This document shows positions 9,661-17,985 of a stretch of DNA of 64,000 nt, piece by piece. How positions within the stretch are numbered: position 1 is the first letter of the stretch; every line of letters starts with the position of its first letter. This DNA comes from CBDCMJ01 sp965218875 (lineage in GTDB: Bacteria; Chloroflexota; Dehalococcoidia; Lucifugimonadales; UBA3495): the NCBI GenBank assembly GCA_965218875.1, contig OZ244707.1, positions 2,666,001 through 2,730,000 of the forward strand. The letters run 5' to 3'. The translations under genes and the position numbers were made by a program. The notes below the pieces were generated by a model. It ran no database searches. It was not told the origin of the DNA and worked only from the letters and a program-made list of their open reading frames with translations.

Positions 9661-10662
9661 TCAGCCCGCAAACCCGGCCCATACCCCCGGCAGCCGGGCC
9701 ATCGCTTCCGGGGGAAGCGGCCCTTTTGCGGCGAATTCAACGGCCTGCTCCAAGTGCTCCAGGCTGGAATACCCCACCAGCACGCTGCTCACTCCGGTGT
9801 TGCCCAAGGCGAACCGCAGCGATGCCTCCACCAGGTTGACTACGTACCCCTCCTGCCGCAGGAACCGGAAGCCGTCCGCCCTGGCTTGGTCCTGGCTGTA
9901 GTCGCGGCCTGAACCGATGGGCGCGACGGTAGGTAAGGCGACGGGATGCCGCGTTGCCTCCCCGGTCAGTGCGCCCGCCGCCAGGACCCGAATCACCAGC
10001 ACTCCCATGCCGTTGGCGGAGGCCCGCTCGATCAGGTTCCCATAGTCGGGCATATCGAACCCAGACGGTACGGGCGCTCCGGCGCTAGGGTTGACCAGGT
10101 TGTACACCGACTGGACGGTGTTCAACCTCCCTGAGTCGATTACCCGGCGGAGGGCCGTCGTCTCCCCCACGGCGGTCATGCCCCAGAACCTGACCTTACC
10201 CTGGTCACGTAACTCCCGCAGCGCGTCGACCACCTCGCCCAGCGCCTCTTCGGGGGCGACTGATCCGCCCTCCGCCCCTGAGCTTGTCAAAGGGCGGGCG
10301 ATATGGTTGTGCATCTGCATCAGGTCGACCTGCTCCCGCTGCGGACGGGTCAGGCCCTCCTCCACCGAGGCGATTACGTTGCCCTTGATGCGCCTCTGCT
10401 CGTGGGCGGTGACCCGGAACTTGGTGCCGACGTAAACGTCTGCCGACAACTCCTTCAACACCCGCCCCAGGTTGGTCTCGGATTGACCGTCGCCATAGGA
10501 AGGGGCGGTGTCAAAGTAGTTGATACCCAGCTCCATTGCCCGCGCAACCGCCTCCACCTGATCGCCATGCTCGCCCCGAATCATCAAACCGCCGACGTTG
10601 CCGCAGCCAAAGCCGATTTCAGACACGTTAAGCCCGGTGCTGCCCAAAGACCGATAGTCCAT
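9661..10662 (-). CDS. Aldo/keto reductase
   Basis: NADPH-dependent oxidoreductase of the AKR fold. It starts MDYRSLGSTGLNVSEIGFGC, and the active-site residues are visible: Asp and Tyr in NYFDTAPSYGDGQSE, Lys in VYVGTKF and His in DLMQMHNH. The late segment RFALGNTGVSSVLVGYSSLEHLE is the NADP-loop region. 333 residues from ATG 10662; an in-frame extension to 10812 has no family similarity. It converges with the ABC-F gene, separated by 27 bases. The substrate is unknown. Confidence 0.9.
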   Translation of the reverse strand: MDYRSLGSTGLNVSEIGFGCGNVGGLMIRGEHGDQVEAVARAMELGINYFDTAPSYGDGQSETNLGRVLKELSADVYVGTKFRVTAHEQRRIKGNVIASVEEGLTRPQREQVDLMQMHNHIARPLTSSGAEGGSVAPEEALGEVVDALRELRDQGKVRFWGMTAVGETTALRRVIDSGRLNTVQSVYNLVNPSAGAPVPSGFDMPDYGNLIERASANGMGVLVIRVLAAGALTGEATRHPVALPTVAPIGSGRDYSQDQARADGFRFLRQEGYVVNLVEASLRFALGNTGVSSVLVGYSSLEHLEQAVEFAAKGPLPPEAMARLPGVWAGFAG

Positions 10663-10865
10663 CACACATCCCAGTTCACTCTTGAGTTTCTTTTGATAAT
10701 ATTCACCGATCCGGTAAGAGGGCAATCGCTTGCCTTGTAGATTGCCAAGGGCTTTGATCCCGTAATTCAGAAAATCAACAGGAAAGCTTCCACGAGCCGT
10801 AGGCCGACGCATCTATAACGAGGCGGTACGCGAGGCGGTCATCGTACCCACCGGGGTTGGGGTTA

Positions 10866-11696
10866 TTACTTCTCCCAAAGTCCCGCGGGTTCCCCAACCC
10901 TTCTACCCCACCACTCCGGGCCTTCGCTGATGTACGCCCACTCCGGGTTCTGCTCAACGTCTCGCAAAGCCGCCATCACCGCACTGAACGTGGACGCGTC
11001 AGCTTCGGCAAACTCGAAGTACCCCACAAAGTCATAGCCTCCTTCCTTGCCGTACCCTTCGGGAGCATGCACCAATCGGCGAGTTATGCAAGCGATGCCC
11101 GCGTCCGCCGCCAGCGCGTGTCCTTTTACTGCCATGTTTTCCTTCGCGTCGTACCGGGGCAGAAAGAAGCTTTCCCGGTGCATCCAGTCCATGCCCCACC
11201 ATTCGGCATTCTTGTTCATCGGCGTCACCACACCCAGGGGATGAACGCCTCCAGGGCCGGGCTGTTGGGCGCGAGCATAAGCGTATTGGGTCATGGCGTG
11301 GCTCGTATAGCTGCGAGGCCTTTGTACGCCCGACAGCGTCTCTATGTCACCGCCAACCGGGTTCAGCAACGCCCGCAGGCCTTCCTCGTACTTCAGAAGC
11401 GGCTCGGAAGCCTCCGCCTCCAGCCGGATTAAGCCGTCGGCATCCATCATCGTCGGGTGGGACAGGTCCTGCTCCCGGCTCATGGCCGGTTCCGCCCTCA
11501 GAATTTGGAAGCGCCCTCGCCGGAACGCCTCCGCCGACGGCAGCCCGTCCACGTAGTGCATGTTCTCCATGCCATCCCCGAGGCGTCCTATAGCCTCGGC
11601 AAGACCGGTGTCCGCGTCGCCCCCCGGGAGTTTGATGAACAAGAACCGCTGGTGTCCCGTTACGGTGGTAGTAAGGTTGAGATTGGCGGACTGCAT
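10866..11696 (-). CDS. Conserved-looking hypothetical protein, possible dimeric alpha/beta-barrel
   Basis: 276 residues with a strong site GAGGAGG eight bases before ATG 11696. No family is confidently recognised. The C-terminal part (YDFVGYFEFAEADASTF, then VEQNPEWAYISEGPEWW) resembles ferredoxin-like dimeric alpha/beta-barrel proteins such as chlorite-dismutase or EthD relatives. The N-terminal part (HQRFLFIKLPGGDADTG) could be a second such unit. No signal peptide or membrane segment is seen. It lies between the aldo/keto reductase and remnants of SDR genes. Confidence 0.75.
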   Translation of the reverse strand: MQSANLNLTTTVTGHQRFLFIKLPGGDADTGLAEAIGRLGDGMENMHYVDGLPSAEAFRRGRFQILRAEPAMSREQDLSHPTMMDADGLIRLEAEASEPLLKYEEGLRALLNPVGGDIETLSGVQRPRSYTSHAMTQYAYARAQQPGPGGVHPLGVVTPMNKNAEWWGMDWMHRESFFLPRYDAKENMAVKGHALAADAGIACITRRLVHAPEGYGKEGGYDFVGYFEFAEADASTFSAVMAALRDVEQNPEWAYISEGPEWWGRRVGEPAGLWEK

Positions 11697-11760
11697 GAGT
11701 AAACCTCCTCAGAGACGAAGCACAAACCCGCGGGTGTTCAACCCACAAACGATTTGAAGA

Positions 11761-11880
11761 TCAAGACCGCCTAGGACGAATCGAATTGCTAACCCGATAT
11801 GACTGGGGAGACCAGATAGAGGCTGATAGACCCCGGCTGGCGCCGGTGACGATTGCGACCATTCCGTCCATCTGGCCCAT
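11761..11880 (-). pseudogene. SDR N-terminal remnant (Rossmann start only)
   Basis: Forty codons from ATG 11880 begin MGQMDGMVAIVTGASRGLS, the exact opening of a short-chain dehydrogenase with its TGxxxG NAD(P) loop, then lose similarity and stop at 11761. Most of the gene has been deleted. It could be the N-terminus of a second SDR gene, or a displaced piece of the SDR fragment just upstream. Confidence 0.6.
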
Positions 11881-11932
11881 AGTCGGCCTGCCTACATGAA
11901 TTGGGCCTTGATCCACCCTTCGTCTGAGGGAG

Positions 11933-12262
11933 TCAAGAATAGGGTACGCTAAATCTGGCGGCCCAGGTGGCTTGGCCGCCGTCCATTTCTATACATTGTC
12001 CCACGATAAACTCGGCGTCTTTGCTGCACAGCCACGCAATTACGTTGCCTATTTCCTCAGGCGTTCCCGCCAGCCCCAAGTGGATCGTCTGCAAGCGATC
12101 GTGCCACTCCTGGCTGCGGGGATAGCCGTAAACCGCGTCATTGCGGGCAGTATCGGTCGTGCCCGGACTGACAGCGTTTACCTTGATGCCGTGGGGCGCA
12201 AGGGCGCGGCCCGCTTTACTGGTGAATGTGTAGGTGTCAAGGGCGGAGGGCAGTTGGGCCGC
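11933..12262 (-). pseudogene. SDR C-terminal fragment, cut by IS21 copy 1
   Basis: The reading frame contains YTFTSKAG (the YxxxK catalytic motif), APHGIKVNAVSPGTT, LGLAGTPEEIGNVIAWLCS and IVGQCIEMDGGQ, the standard second half of a short-chain dehydrogenase. Between SKAG and APHGI about eight residues are missing compared with normal family members. The Rossmann half is absent because IS21 sequence begins at about 12263. The frame runs on into the element without a proper start. Non-functional. Confidence 0.8.
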
Positions 12263-12380
12263 TGGGGCGGAGTAAAACTGTACCACTCGGCGTAAATGGC
12301 CAGCAAAATTGTCCCCACTAATTGTTCATGGGAAATGTCCCACCGTGGGCGGTGAAAGGGGGGAGCCGTTCTGGTACGAG

Positions 12381-13162
12381 CTAGACGTCGTCTGAGGGGC
12401 CTGGAGACTGGGAAGCAGCGCTCTCCCGGCTGTGCCGGAGGCGGTAGCTGTCGCCGTTCATCTCCAGGATGTGGACATGGTGGGTGAGGCGGTCCAGCAG
12501 CGCCCCGGTGAGGCGTTCCGATCCGAACACCTCGGTCCACTCATCAAAGGGCAGGTTGGTGGTGACCAGGATGGAGCCCCGCTCGTAGCGCTGGCTGAAC
12601 ACCTCGAAGAGGAGTTCCGCGCCGGTGGGGGACAGGGGGACGAAGCCCAGCTCATCAACGATCAGCAGCCCGAGGCGGGACAGCTGCCGCTGCAGGTTGA
12701 GCAGCCGCCTCTCGTCCCGGGCCTCCATCAACTCGTGGACCAGGGCGGCGGCCGTAGTGAAGCCCACGGACATCCCATGCTGGCAGGCAGCCAGGCCCAA
12801 CCCCAAGGCCACGTGGGTCTTACCGGTGCCGCTATTGCCTACGGCGATGACGTTCTCCCGGCGCTGGATGTATTCACCTCGGGCCACTCCGTCACCAGGG
12901 CCTTGTTCACCGAGGGGATGGCGGTGAAGTCGAAGGTGTCCAAGCTCTTGACCGCGGGGAAGCGGTCGGCACGGATCCGGCGCTCCACCATGCGCCGGTT
13001 GCGGTCGATGAGTTCCAGTTCGGCCAGCCTGAGCAGATATTCGGAGTGGTCCACACCCTCCCCGGCGCACTGGGCGGCTGTCCCTCCGTACTCCCTGAGG
13101 AAGCTGGGCAGCTTCAGTTCCTTCAGGTGGTGTTCCAAGAGCAGGGTGGACCTCTGGCTCAC
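12381..13162 (-). pseudogene. istB: IstB-type ATPase of IS21 copy 1, frameshifted
   Basis: IstB is the AAA+ helper ATPase for IS21 transposition. The N-terminal part (MSQRSTLLLEHHLKELKLPS) and the ATPase part (AVGNSGTGKTHVALGLG Walker A, LLIVDELGFVPLS Walker B) are in different frames. Comparison with copy 2 places a one-base deletion near 12885-12890. About 83 percent of the gene is otherwise intact. Confidence 0.85.
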
Positions 13163-14682
13163 GGCGCCCTCCCCGTCAGCAGGCTCATGTAATCGCCGGC
13201 GGAGGTGGCGCTGACCCTGACCCTGGGGAGATAGGGATACAGTTCCAGGTCCAGCCGGGGCGGCCTCCCCTCCAGCCGGCAGAGCACCAGCTGCTTTACC
13301 GCGTCGAATCTCAGGGCCCCCAGCCGGAGGGCATCCTTGAGGGCTGTATGCACTTCCTGCTGGGTAAAAGTCTCCATGAGCCGAGCACCTGGACGAACTC
13401 CCGCTTGCCCCTTCGTCCCATCCGGGACTCCAGCAGCCGGCGCAGCGTGGCGAACTCCTCGGGCAGGTCCCAGCCCTGCAGGGGAGCGGCCTGGTCCAGG
13501 GCCGCCGTCTTCTGCTCCAGCAAGGGCAGGTAGTGGATGGGGTCGTAGACGAAGTCGTCCCGCTGGTAGGAGCAGGGGTGCCGGGCGATGACCTCCGAGC
13601 CGCAGCTGATGACCACCCGGTCCACGTAGCCCCGCACCATGACGTCGCGGTGCCCGTAGGCCACCGGCGCCGGGTAGTCGTTGGTCCTGTACCTCACCAG
13701 CGACAGCGAACTCACCCGGCCCGCCTGCTTCTCGCAGGCATCATAGGGTGCGGGCGGCAGCGGCAGCAGGGTCTCCAGGTCCCGCTCCATCCGTTGCCCG
13801 ATGGTCTCGGTATGTCCCCGCAACTTGGCGTCCATCCGCGCCAGGCAGCGCCGCTCCAGGTGGGCGTTCAGCGCATCAAAGCTGTCGAAGGACGGGATGG
13901 GCACCAGGAAATTGCGCCGCATATAGCCGACCAGGCCCTCGACCTTCCCCTTGTAGTTGCCCTTGCCGGGACGCCCGAACCGGTCATCGAACAGGTGGTG
14001 GGACTGAAGCTCGGTGAAGGCCCGGGTGCGCTGGCGCCGGCCGTCCCCCAGTATCCTGGCCACCGCCAGCTTGGTGTTGTCGTACAGAATGCTCTGGGGC
14101 ACCCCGCCCAGGAAGGCGAAGGCCGACACGTGGCCGTCCAGGAAGGCCTCGGTGGTCTCGGCCGGGTAGGCCTTGACGAAGCACCCGTCGCTGTGGGGCA
14201 GGTCCAGGACGAAGCAGTGGGCTTTCTGTTCCACTCCGCCGATGATCACCAGGGCCTCGCCGAAGTCGCACTGGGCGTGGCCCGGCGGATGGGACAGCGG
14301 CACGAACATCTCCTGGGACCGGCGGCGGCGCTCTCTCACGTAGTCCTTGACTATGGTGTACTTGCCTTCGAACCCGTGCTCGTCCCTGAGCCTCTCGAAG
14401 ATGCGCTTCGCCGTGTGGCGCTGCTTCCTGGGAACGCTCAGATCCGACTCCAGGATCCGGTCGATGACGCCGGTGTAGGGCTCTTCCTGAGCTTGGCGAA
14501 GGACCAGGCCTCTTGGCTAGAGCCTGCCGCCGGTAGCCCGGCGGCACGGAGTAGGCTAGCATCTTGCGCACCGTGTCCCGGTGCAACCCGAACGTCCGCG
14601 CCGCCTCCCGGATGCTCATCCCCTCTACCATCACCGCCCTGCGGACCCGAAGATATATGTCCACCTTGTACATCCATCCCAC
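13159..14682 (-). pseudogene. istA: IstA-type transposase of IS21 copy 1, at least two frameshifts
   Basis: Comparison with the intact copy at 38868-40376 shows the same helix-turn-helix start (MYKVDIYLRVRRAVMVEG), DDE core (HAQCDFGEAL, SILYDNTKLAVA) and C-terminus (GDYMSLLTGRAP). The frames break near 14500, just after the first 60 residues, and near 13385, where one base is missing (GTGCTCGGCTC in place of GTGCTCCGGCTC). This copy cannot make transposase. Confidence 0.85.
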
Positions 14683-14795
14683 CGTCCATAGGCTCGACTT
14701 CCAACCTATGGATGGGGGCGGACGGTACAGTATTCAACCGCCGAATGTCAGCGGCCTACCCGCCCACGTGGTCCACTTTAGCCCCGCCGCTTACA

Positions 14796-14923
14796 TCTTT
14801 GAGTAATTCAGATTTTTCTTCGTCAGTCGCGTGCTCAAAGGGGTACTGGGCTGACTTGAAATCGAGAGAAGTCCCCTCCGCCTCATGGAGTAGCCGTTCT
14901 AGGAGTTTCAGGTCTAGTGGCAT
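14796..14923 (-). pseudogene. AlbA/Schlafen-type (AlbA_2) protein, N-terminal stub cut by IS21
   Basis: From ATG 14923 the translation is MPLDLKLLERLLHEAEGTSL, then DFKSAQYPFEHATDEE, then KSELLKDV, which matches the opening of AlbA_2 (Schlafen-like, divergent AAA_4) proteins found in phage-defence and regulatory loci. The IS21 end begins at 14795, removing the rest. It starts 2 bases after the VapC stop (14926), so it was the third gene of the Phd-VapC operon. The missing part does not appear on the other side of the element. Confidence 0.65.
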
Positions 14924-14925
14924 CA

Positions 14926-15333
14926 CTACCCCCTGTCAAAGGGATTATGTAGCTCAACTCCAAGCTGTCCAAAATCACTGACGTTACGGGTGACCACCGT
15001 TAGCCGGTGTAGCATGGCGGTTGCCGCGATCATGGCGTCTTCGGTCATCGTGTCCGACCTCCTGTGCATGAGGCGCGCCCACTCTCGGAAGGCAGGGGCG
15101 TCCATTGGCAATACACCATAGGAAGCTAAGACCTTTTCCAGCCAAGCCTCTAGCTCCTCTGCTTTAGTCTCATCCTGCTCACGGGTGATTTCGATCCCTG
15201 ACTGAATCTCTCCAACCGTGACGGCAGACACGAAGAGCTGATCCGCTGATACATCGGCGATCCAATTCAGCACAGCGGCATGCGGGCGGGGACGGCGTAG
15301 CTCCGAGACGACATTTGTATCAAGAAGGTACAC
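14926..15333 (-). CDS. vapC: VapC-family PIN-domain toxin
   Basis: PIN-domain RNase, the toxin of a type II toxin-antitoxin pair. It starts MYLLDTNVVSELRRPRP with the first acidic metal ligand in LLDTN. Further acidic residues follow in SAVTVGEIQSGIE, MTEDAMIAATAM and VVTRNVSDFGQL, the usual four-Asp/Glu set. 135 residues, normal size, FitB-like. It lies four bases downstream of the antitoxin gene. Expected to be held inactive by the partner and co-regulated with it. Confidence 0.92.
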   Translation of the reverse strand: MYLLDTNVVSELRRPRPHAAVLNWIADVSADQLFVSAVTVGEIQSGIEITREQDETKAEELEAWLEKVLASYGVLPMDAPAFREWARLMHRRSDTMTEDAMIAATAMLHRLTVVTRNVSDFGQLGVELHNPFDRG

Positions 15334-15337
15334 AGCC

Positions 15338-15598
15338 CTATTCCACGGCCAGAGGTATTCGGTGGCGATGCTGTCGTCGCGGCGGTGTAAGGTCCTCGAT
15401 CCGCGCCTCCGGTGCGAGTAGGAGGTCCTTCAAGTCCGGCCTAGTCATCCGCTCGAGCCTTCGCCACTGCTCAATAGGAAGGAGAACTGCAGTCTCCACC
15501 CCTCGCTTGGTCACGATCTGCGGCCCTTCGGCGAGGGTGGTATCGAGGAGTTCGCTAAACCTAGACTTAGCATCCTGAACAGGCCACTTCTTGCTCAT
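15338..15598 (-). CDS. Phd/YefM-family antitoxin
   Basis: 86 residues beginning MSKKWPVQDAKSRFSELLDT, the Phd/YefM DNA-binding fold. It continues EGPQIVTKRGVETAVLLPIE, then a disordered C-terminal arm that would wrap the PIN toxin. It is the first gene of the pair; such antitoxins repress their own promoter together with the toxin. The upstream 100 bases to 15701 hold no other gene; the serine recombinase ends there. Confidence 0.92.
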   Translation of the reverse strand: MSKKWPVQDAKSRFSELLDTTLAEGPQIVTKRGVETAVLLPIEQWRRLERMTRPDLKDLLLAPEARIEDLTPPRRQHRHRIPLAVE

Positions 15599-15701
15599 GC
15601 CTTACCCCCATAAGAGTCATTCTGACTAGCTTCCAGACTAGGCGAAGTGACCAAACATGTCAAGGAGTCGTAGTGGAGTCGATTCGACCCTAGGAAGAGG
15701 C

Positions 15702-17309
15702 TCACACATGAGCGCCCCTATAGGCCCCACCAAACTTGACGGTAGACAGAACCGAGCAGTTCAGGGCCATCTCTTCGACGTCTCTTCCCGGTATGGGGCT
15801 ATCGTCCGGCATGGGGATGGTGTAGCGCACCACAGCGTTGTCGGGCATGACGACGATCTCCTTCACGAAGCTCTCGATGAAGGCCCGACGCTCCGTCAGC
15901 TCGCTCTCGTTGAGGAACATGCTCATGTCTAGTGCGTAGGCCGTGATGGTCTCCACGTCGTCCAGGACCTCTCTGCGCTGGGAGAGCATCGCCCTCGCCT
16001 CCGCCGCCGTAGCCTCCAGTTTCTCCTGCCGCTCCCGGTGCTCTCTGATGCGGGGCTTGAAGTCGTCGATGTCCAGGTCGGTGGTCTCCGCCAGGTCGTA
16101 GAGCCGTCCCAACCTGCGCTTCACGTCCACCAACTCCGCCTCGATGGTTTCCAGCTTCTGCCGCTGCTCCTTAGCCACCTCGTCCATCTCCTCGTCCACC
16201 AGCTTCACCAACGTCCGGATGTTGGACTCGGTGAGTACGTTCTCCCGAATCTTGCCCACCACCTGCTCCTCAAAGCGGCGGGCGTTGAGCCTGGGGGCGT
16301 CGCAGGTGCCACTGCCCCGCTTGAGGAGGGACTGGCAGACGTAGTAGGCGAACTTCCCACTCTTGGCGTCCTGGCCGGAGAGCGCTCGGTTGCACGCCTT
16401 GCAACGCACCAACCCACTGAGAAGATAGGTACTGCCCACTCTTCGTGGGTGGCTCCTCCTGGGAGCGCGAGCGCGCAGCTTCCGGTTCACCCTGCGGAAC
16501 CGGGACTTGGAGACGATGGCGGGAAAGGCCTTCTCCACCCGTACCGGGTCTGCCTTGTCCTTGGCGTCGACGCCCCAGACCAATGTTCCGGTGTACGCCT
16601 CGTTCTTGAGGATGATGTGGACGCCGTTCTTGGACCAGAGCCTGCCGGTGGGGTTGGCGATGCCCTCGTCGTTGAGGGTGCGGGTGATGTCCAGGATTCC
16701 CCTGCCCGCCTCGGCCATGCCGAAGATGCGCTCCACCACGGGCGCGGTCGTGGGATCGGGTTCCAGGGTGGGCCGCTTCTTGGCCCCGTCCTGCACCATG
16801 AGCTTACGGTAGCCGTAGGGCACGCGACTGGCCACCCAGAAGCCTCTAGAAGCAGACTCACGCATCCCCCTGACAACTTCCTGCGCCAAATTCTCGCTGT
16901 AGAATTCGTCCACCGACTCGATGATGGCCTCCATGAGCTTGCCGGTGGGCGAATCGTCGGCGTGCTCGGTGATGGAGACTACCCGGACGCCGCGCCGCCT
17001 CAGCATGGCCTTGAAGGCGACGGCGTGCTCCCGCTTCCGGGTGAACCTCGAGAACTTCCAAACGAGAATCTCCTTGAACGGGGCCTCGGGCTTGGCGGCC
17101 TCGTCCAGCATCTTTTGGAACTGGGGCCTGTCGGCGATGCGCCAGCTCTCGGCCTCGTCCACGTACTCGCGGGCGACATGGTAGCCGTTCTTCTCCGCGT
17201 AGTCCCTGAGCGCCCGTAGCTGGGCTGCCACGGACAGGTCCACATCCTGGCGGTCGCTGGATACTCTGGCGTAGAGGGCCGCCGGTATCAGATCGAGTCG
17301 GTCGTTCAT
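15702..17309 (-). CDS. Large serine recombinase (integrase/resolvase)
   Basis: Site-specific recombinase that integrates or excises a mobile element through a Ser-DNA link. The catalytic domain opens AALYARVSSDRQD with Ser17 and continues with WKFSRFTRKREHA. The recombinase domain includes PYGYRK and GVHIILKNEAYTGTLVW. A zinc ribbon follows (GLVRCKACNRALSG, then CQSLLKRGSGTCDAPRLNA), then a long coiled coil (VDEEMDEVAKEQRQKLETIE). 535 residues from ATG 17309; an in-frame extension to 17387 lies inside the upstream gene. Its start overlaps the stop of the ribbon-helix-helix gene by one base. The attachment site is not identified. Confidence 0.92.
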   Translation of the reverse strand: MNDRLDLIPAALYARVSSDRQDVDLSVAAQLRALRDYAEKNGYHVAREYVDEAESWRIADRPQFQKMLDEAAKPEAPFKEILVWKFSRFTRKREHAVAFKAMLRRRGVRVVSITEHADDSPTGKLMEAIIESVDEFYSENLAQEVVRGMRESASRGFWVASRVPYGYRKLMVQDGAKKRPTLEPDPTTAPVVERIFGMAEAGRGILDITRTLNDEGIANPTGRLWSKNGVHIILKNEAYTGTLVWGVDAKDKADPVRVEKAFPAIVSKSRFRRVNRKLRARAPRRSHPRRVGSTYLLSGLVRCKACNRALSGQDAKSGKFAYYVCQSLLKRGSGTCDAPRLNARRFEEQVVGKIRENVLTESNIRTLVKLVDEEMDEVAKEQRQKLETIEAELVDVKRRLGRLYDLAETTDLDIDDFKPRIREHRERQEKLEATAAEARAMLSQRREVLDDVETITAYALDMSMFLNESELTERRAFIESFVKEIVVMPDNAVVRYTIPMPDDSPIPGRDVEEMALNCSVLSTVKFGGAYRGAHV

Positions 17310-17533
17310 CAGTCTCTCCTCTCTGTGTCTTCCTGCTCGGTAGTAGTGCGGGAGCGCAGCCGTTCCAGCCGCTCCCGTCTGCGCCACTCCCGTTCCTCCA
17401 TGAACAGGCGAATCCCCTGCCGGAGCAGCTCGCTCACGGAGAGGTCGTCCTCCTTCATCACCTGCCGCACCTGTGCCTCCATCTCCGGCGGCAGGGAGAA
17501 GGTGATGGTCTTGGATCGCCTGGGAGTGGTCAC
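17309..17533 (-). CDS. Ribbon-helix-helix DNA-binding protein
   Basis: 74 residues from GTG 17533: TTPRRSKTITFSLPPEMEAQ forms the beta strand and first helix, DLSVSELLRQGIRLFMEE the second. The tail is highly charged (REWRRRERLERLRSR). This is the MetJ/Arc/CopG fold. It is translationally coupled to the recombinase and probably controls it. A palindrome at 17552-17576 just upstream is a good operator candidate. A ribosome site GGAG lies about nine bases before the GTG. Confidence 0.85.
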   Translation of the reverse strand: MTTPRRSKTITFSLPPEMEAQVRQVMKEDDLSVSELLRQGIRLFMEEREWRRRERLERLRSRTTTEQEDTERRD

Positions 17534-17551
17534 TCCTTCAGTCTCCTGTTG

Positions 17552-17576
17552 TAGTATATAGTCTTACTATACACTA
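17552..17576. promoter_or_regulatory. Candidate operator/promoter of the RHH-recombinase operon
   Basis: TAGTATATAGT (17552-17562) and ACTATACACTA (17566-17576) are inverted repeats with one mismatch and a 3-base spacer, about 20 bases before the start codon. The AT-rich arms contain TATA-like -10 sequence on the minus strand. Arc/CopG repressors typically bind such short arms. The link is inferred from position only. Confidence 0.55.
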
Positions 17577-17985
17577 TCATGATGTCGGCCTTCAACCCCT
17601 CCGGTACAGAGCCGCCGCGGGGTTCGGGCTCTGCAACAATTGTCACGTTTCGACCTGTTGGGGGCTGACACCGTAGGTGGCGGAATGCCCTTTTGTCCCC
17701 CTACAGGAAGTGGTGGGAATGGGCTGGGGCCGGTGCTGGAACATGCTCCAGTGGTCATCATGGGGCTGGTCTGCGAGATGCTGAGTGAGGGGGATGTAGC
17801 TAGGAGCCAAGGCTGAAGCACAACGGAGAACTGAGGTGGACCGGACCTCCCCTGACGTATCAACTCTGCACCAATTTGTAATCGGGAGGGCGGAAGGTGC
17901 AAGAGCGGTTGCAAGTGGGCGGACAATGGTCCCAGCAGCCATGCTGGGACACCCCCTACAGGAAGTGGTCGGAACGGCTGGGCGG
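17577..17985. other. 410-bp noncoding region with repeated motif and two hairpins, possible origin
   Basis: CCCCCTACAGGAAGTGGT occurs at about 17696 (followed by GGGAA) and again at about 17951 (followed by CGGAA), in direct orientation 254 bases apart. Near each is a hairpin: CTGGA/TCCAG around 17738-17753 and GTCCCAGCA/TGCTGGGAC around 17929-17950. Overlapping reading frames here resemble nothing. The position between the recombinase operon and a replication-relaxation gene suggests an origin, transfer or recombination site. Confidence 0.4.

Larger units (their letters stand above)
12263..14795 (-). mobile_element. IS21-family element, copy 1 (decayed)
   Basis: It has the same gene order as copy 2 at 37985-40489. 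The left end (TGGGGCGGAGTAAA, then TGTACCAC) and the right end (reading inward TGTAAGCGGCGGGGCTAAAG, then TGGACCAC) form imperfect inverted repeats with 5'-TG...CA-3' tips. The flanks do not match: an SDR fragment lies on the left and an AlbA-type fragment on the right, so DNA was lost or rearranged around this copy. Confidence 0.8.

Noticed and set aside
13533..14981. A 482-residue plus-strand ORF
   Set aside because: Antisense to istA of IS21; rich in Gly/Arg/Pro as expected for a shadow frame in GC-rich DNA.
16038..17219. A 393-residue plus-strand ORF
   Set aside because: Antisense to the serine recombinase with no ribosome site; shadow frame.
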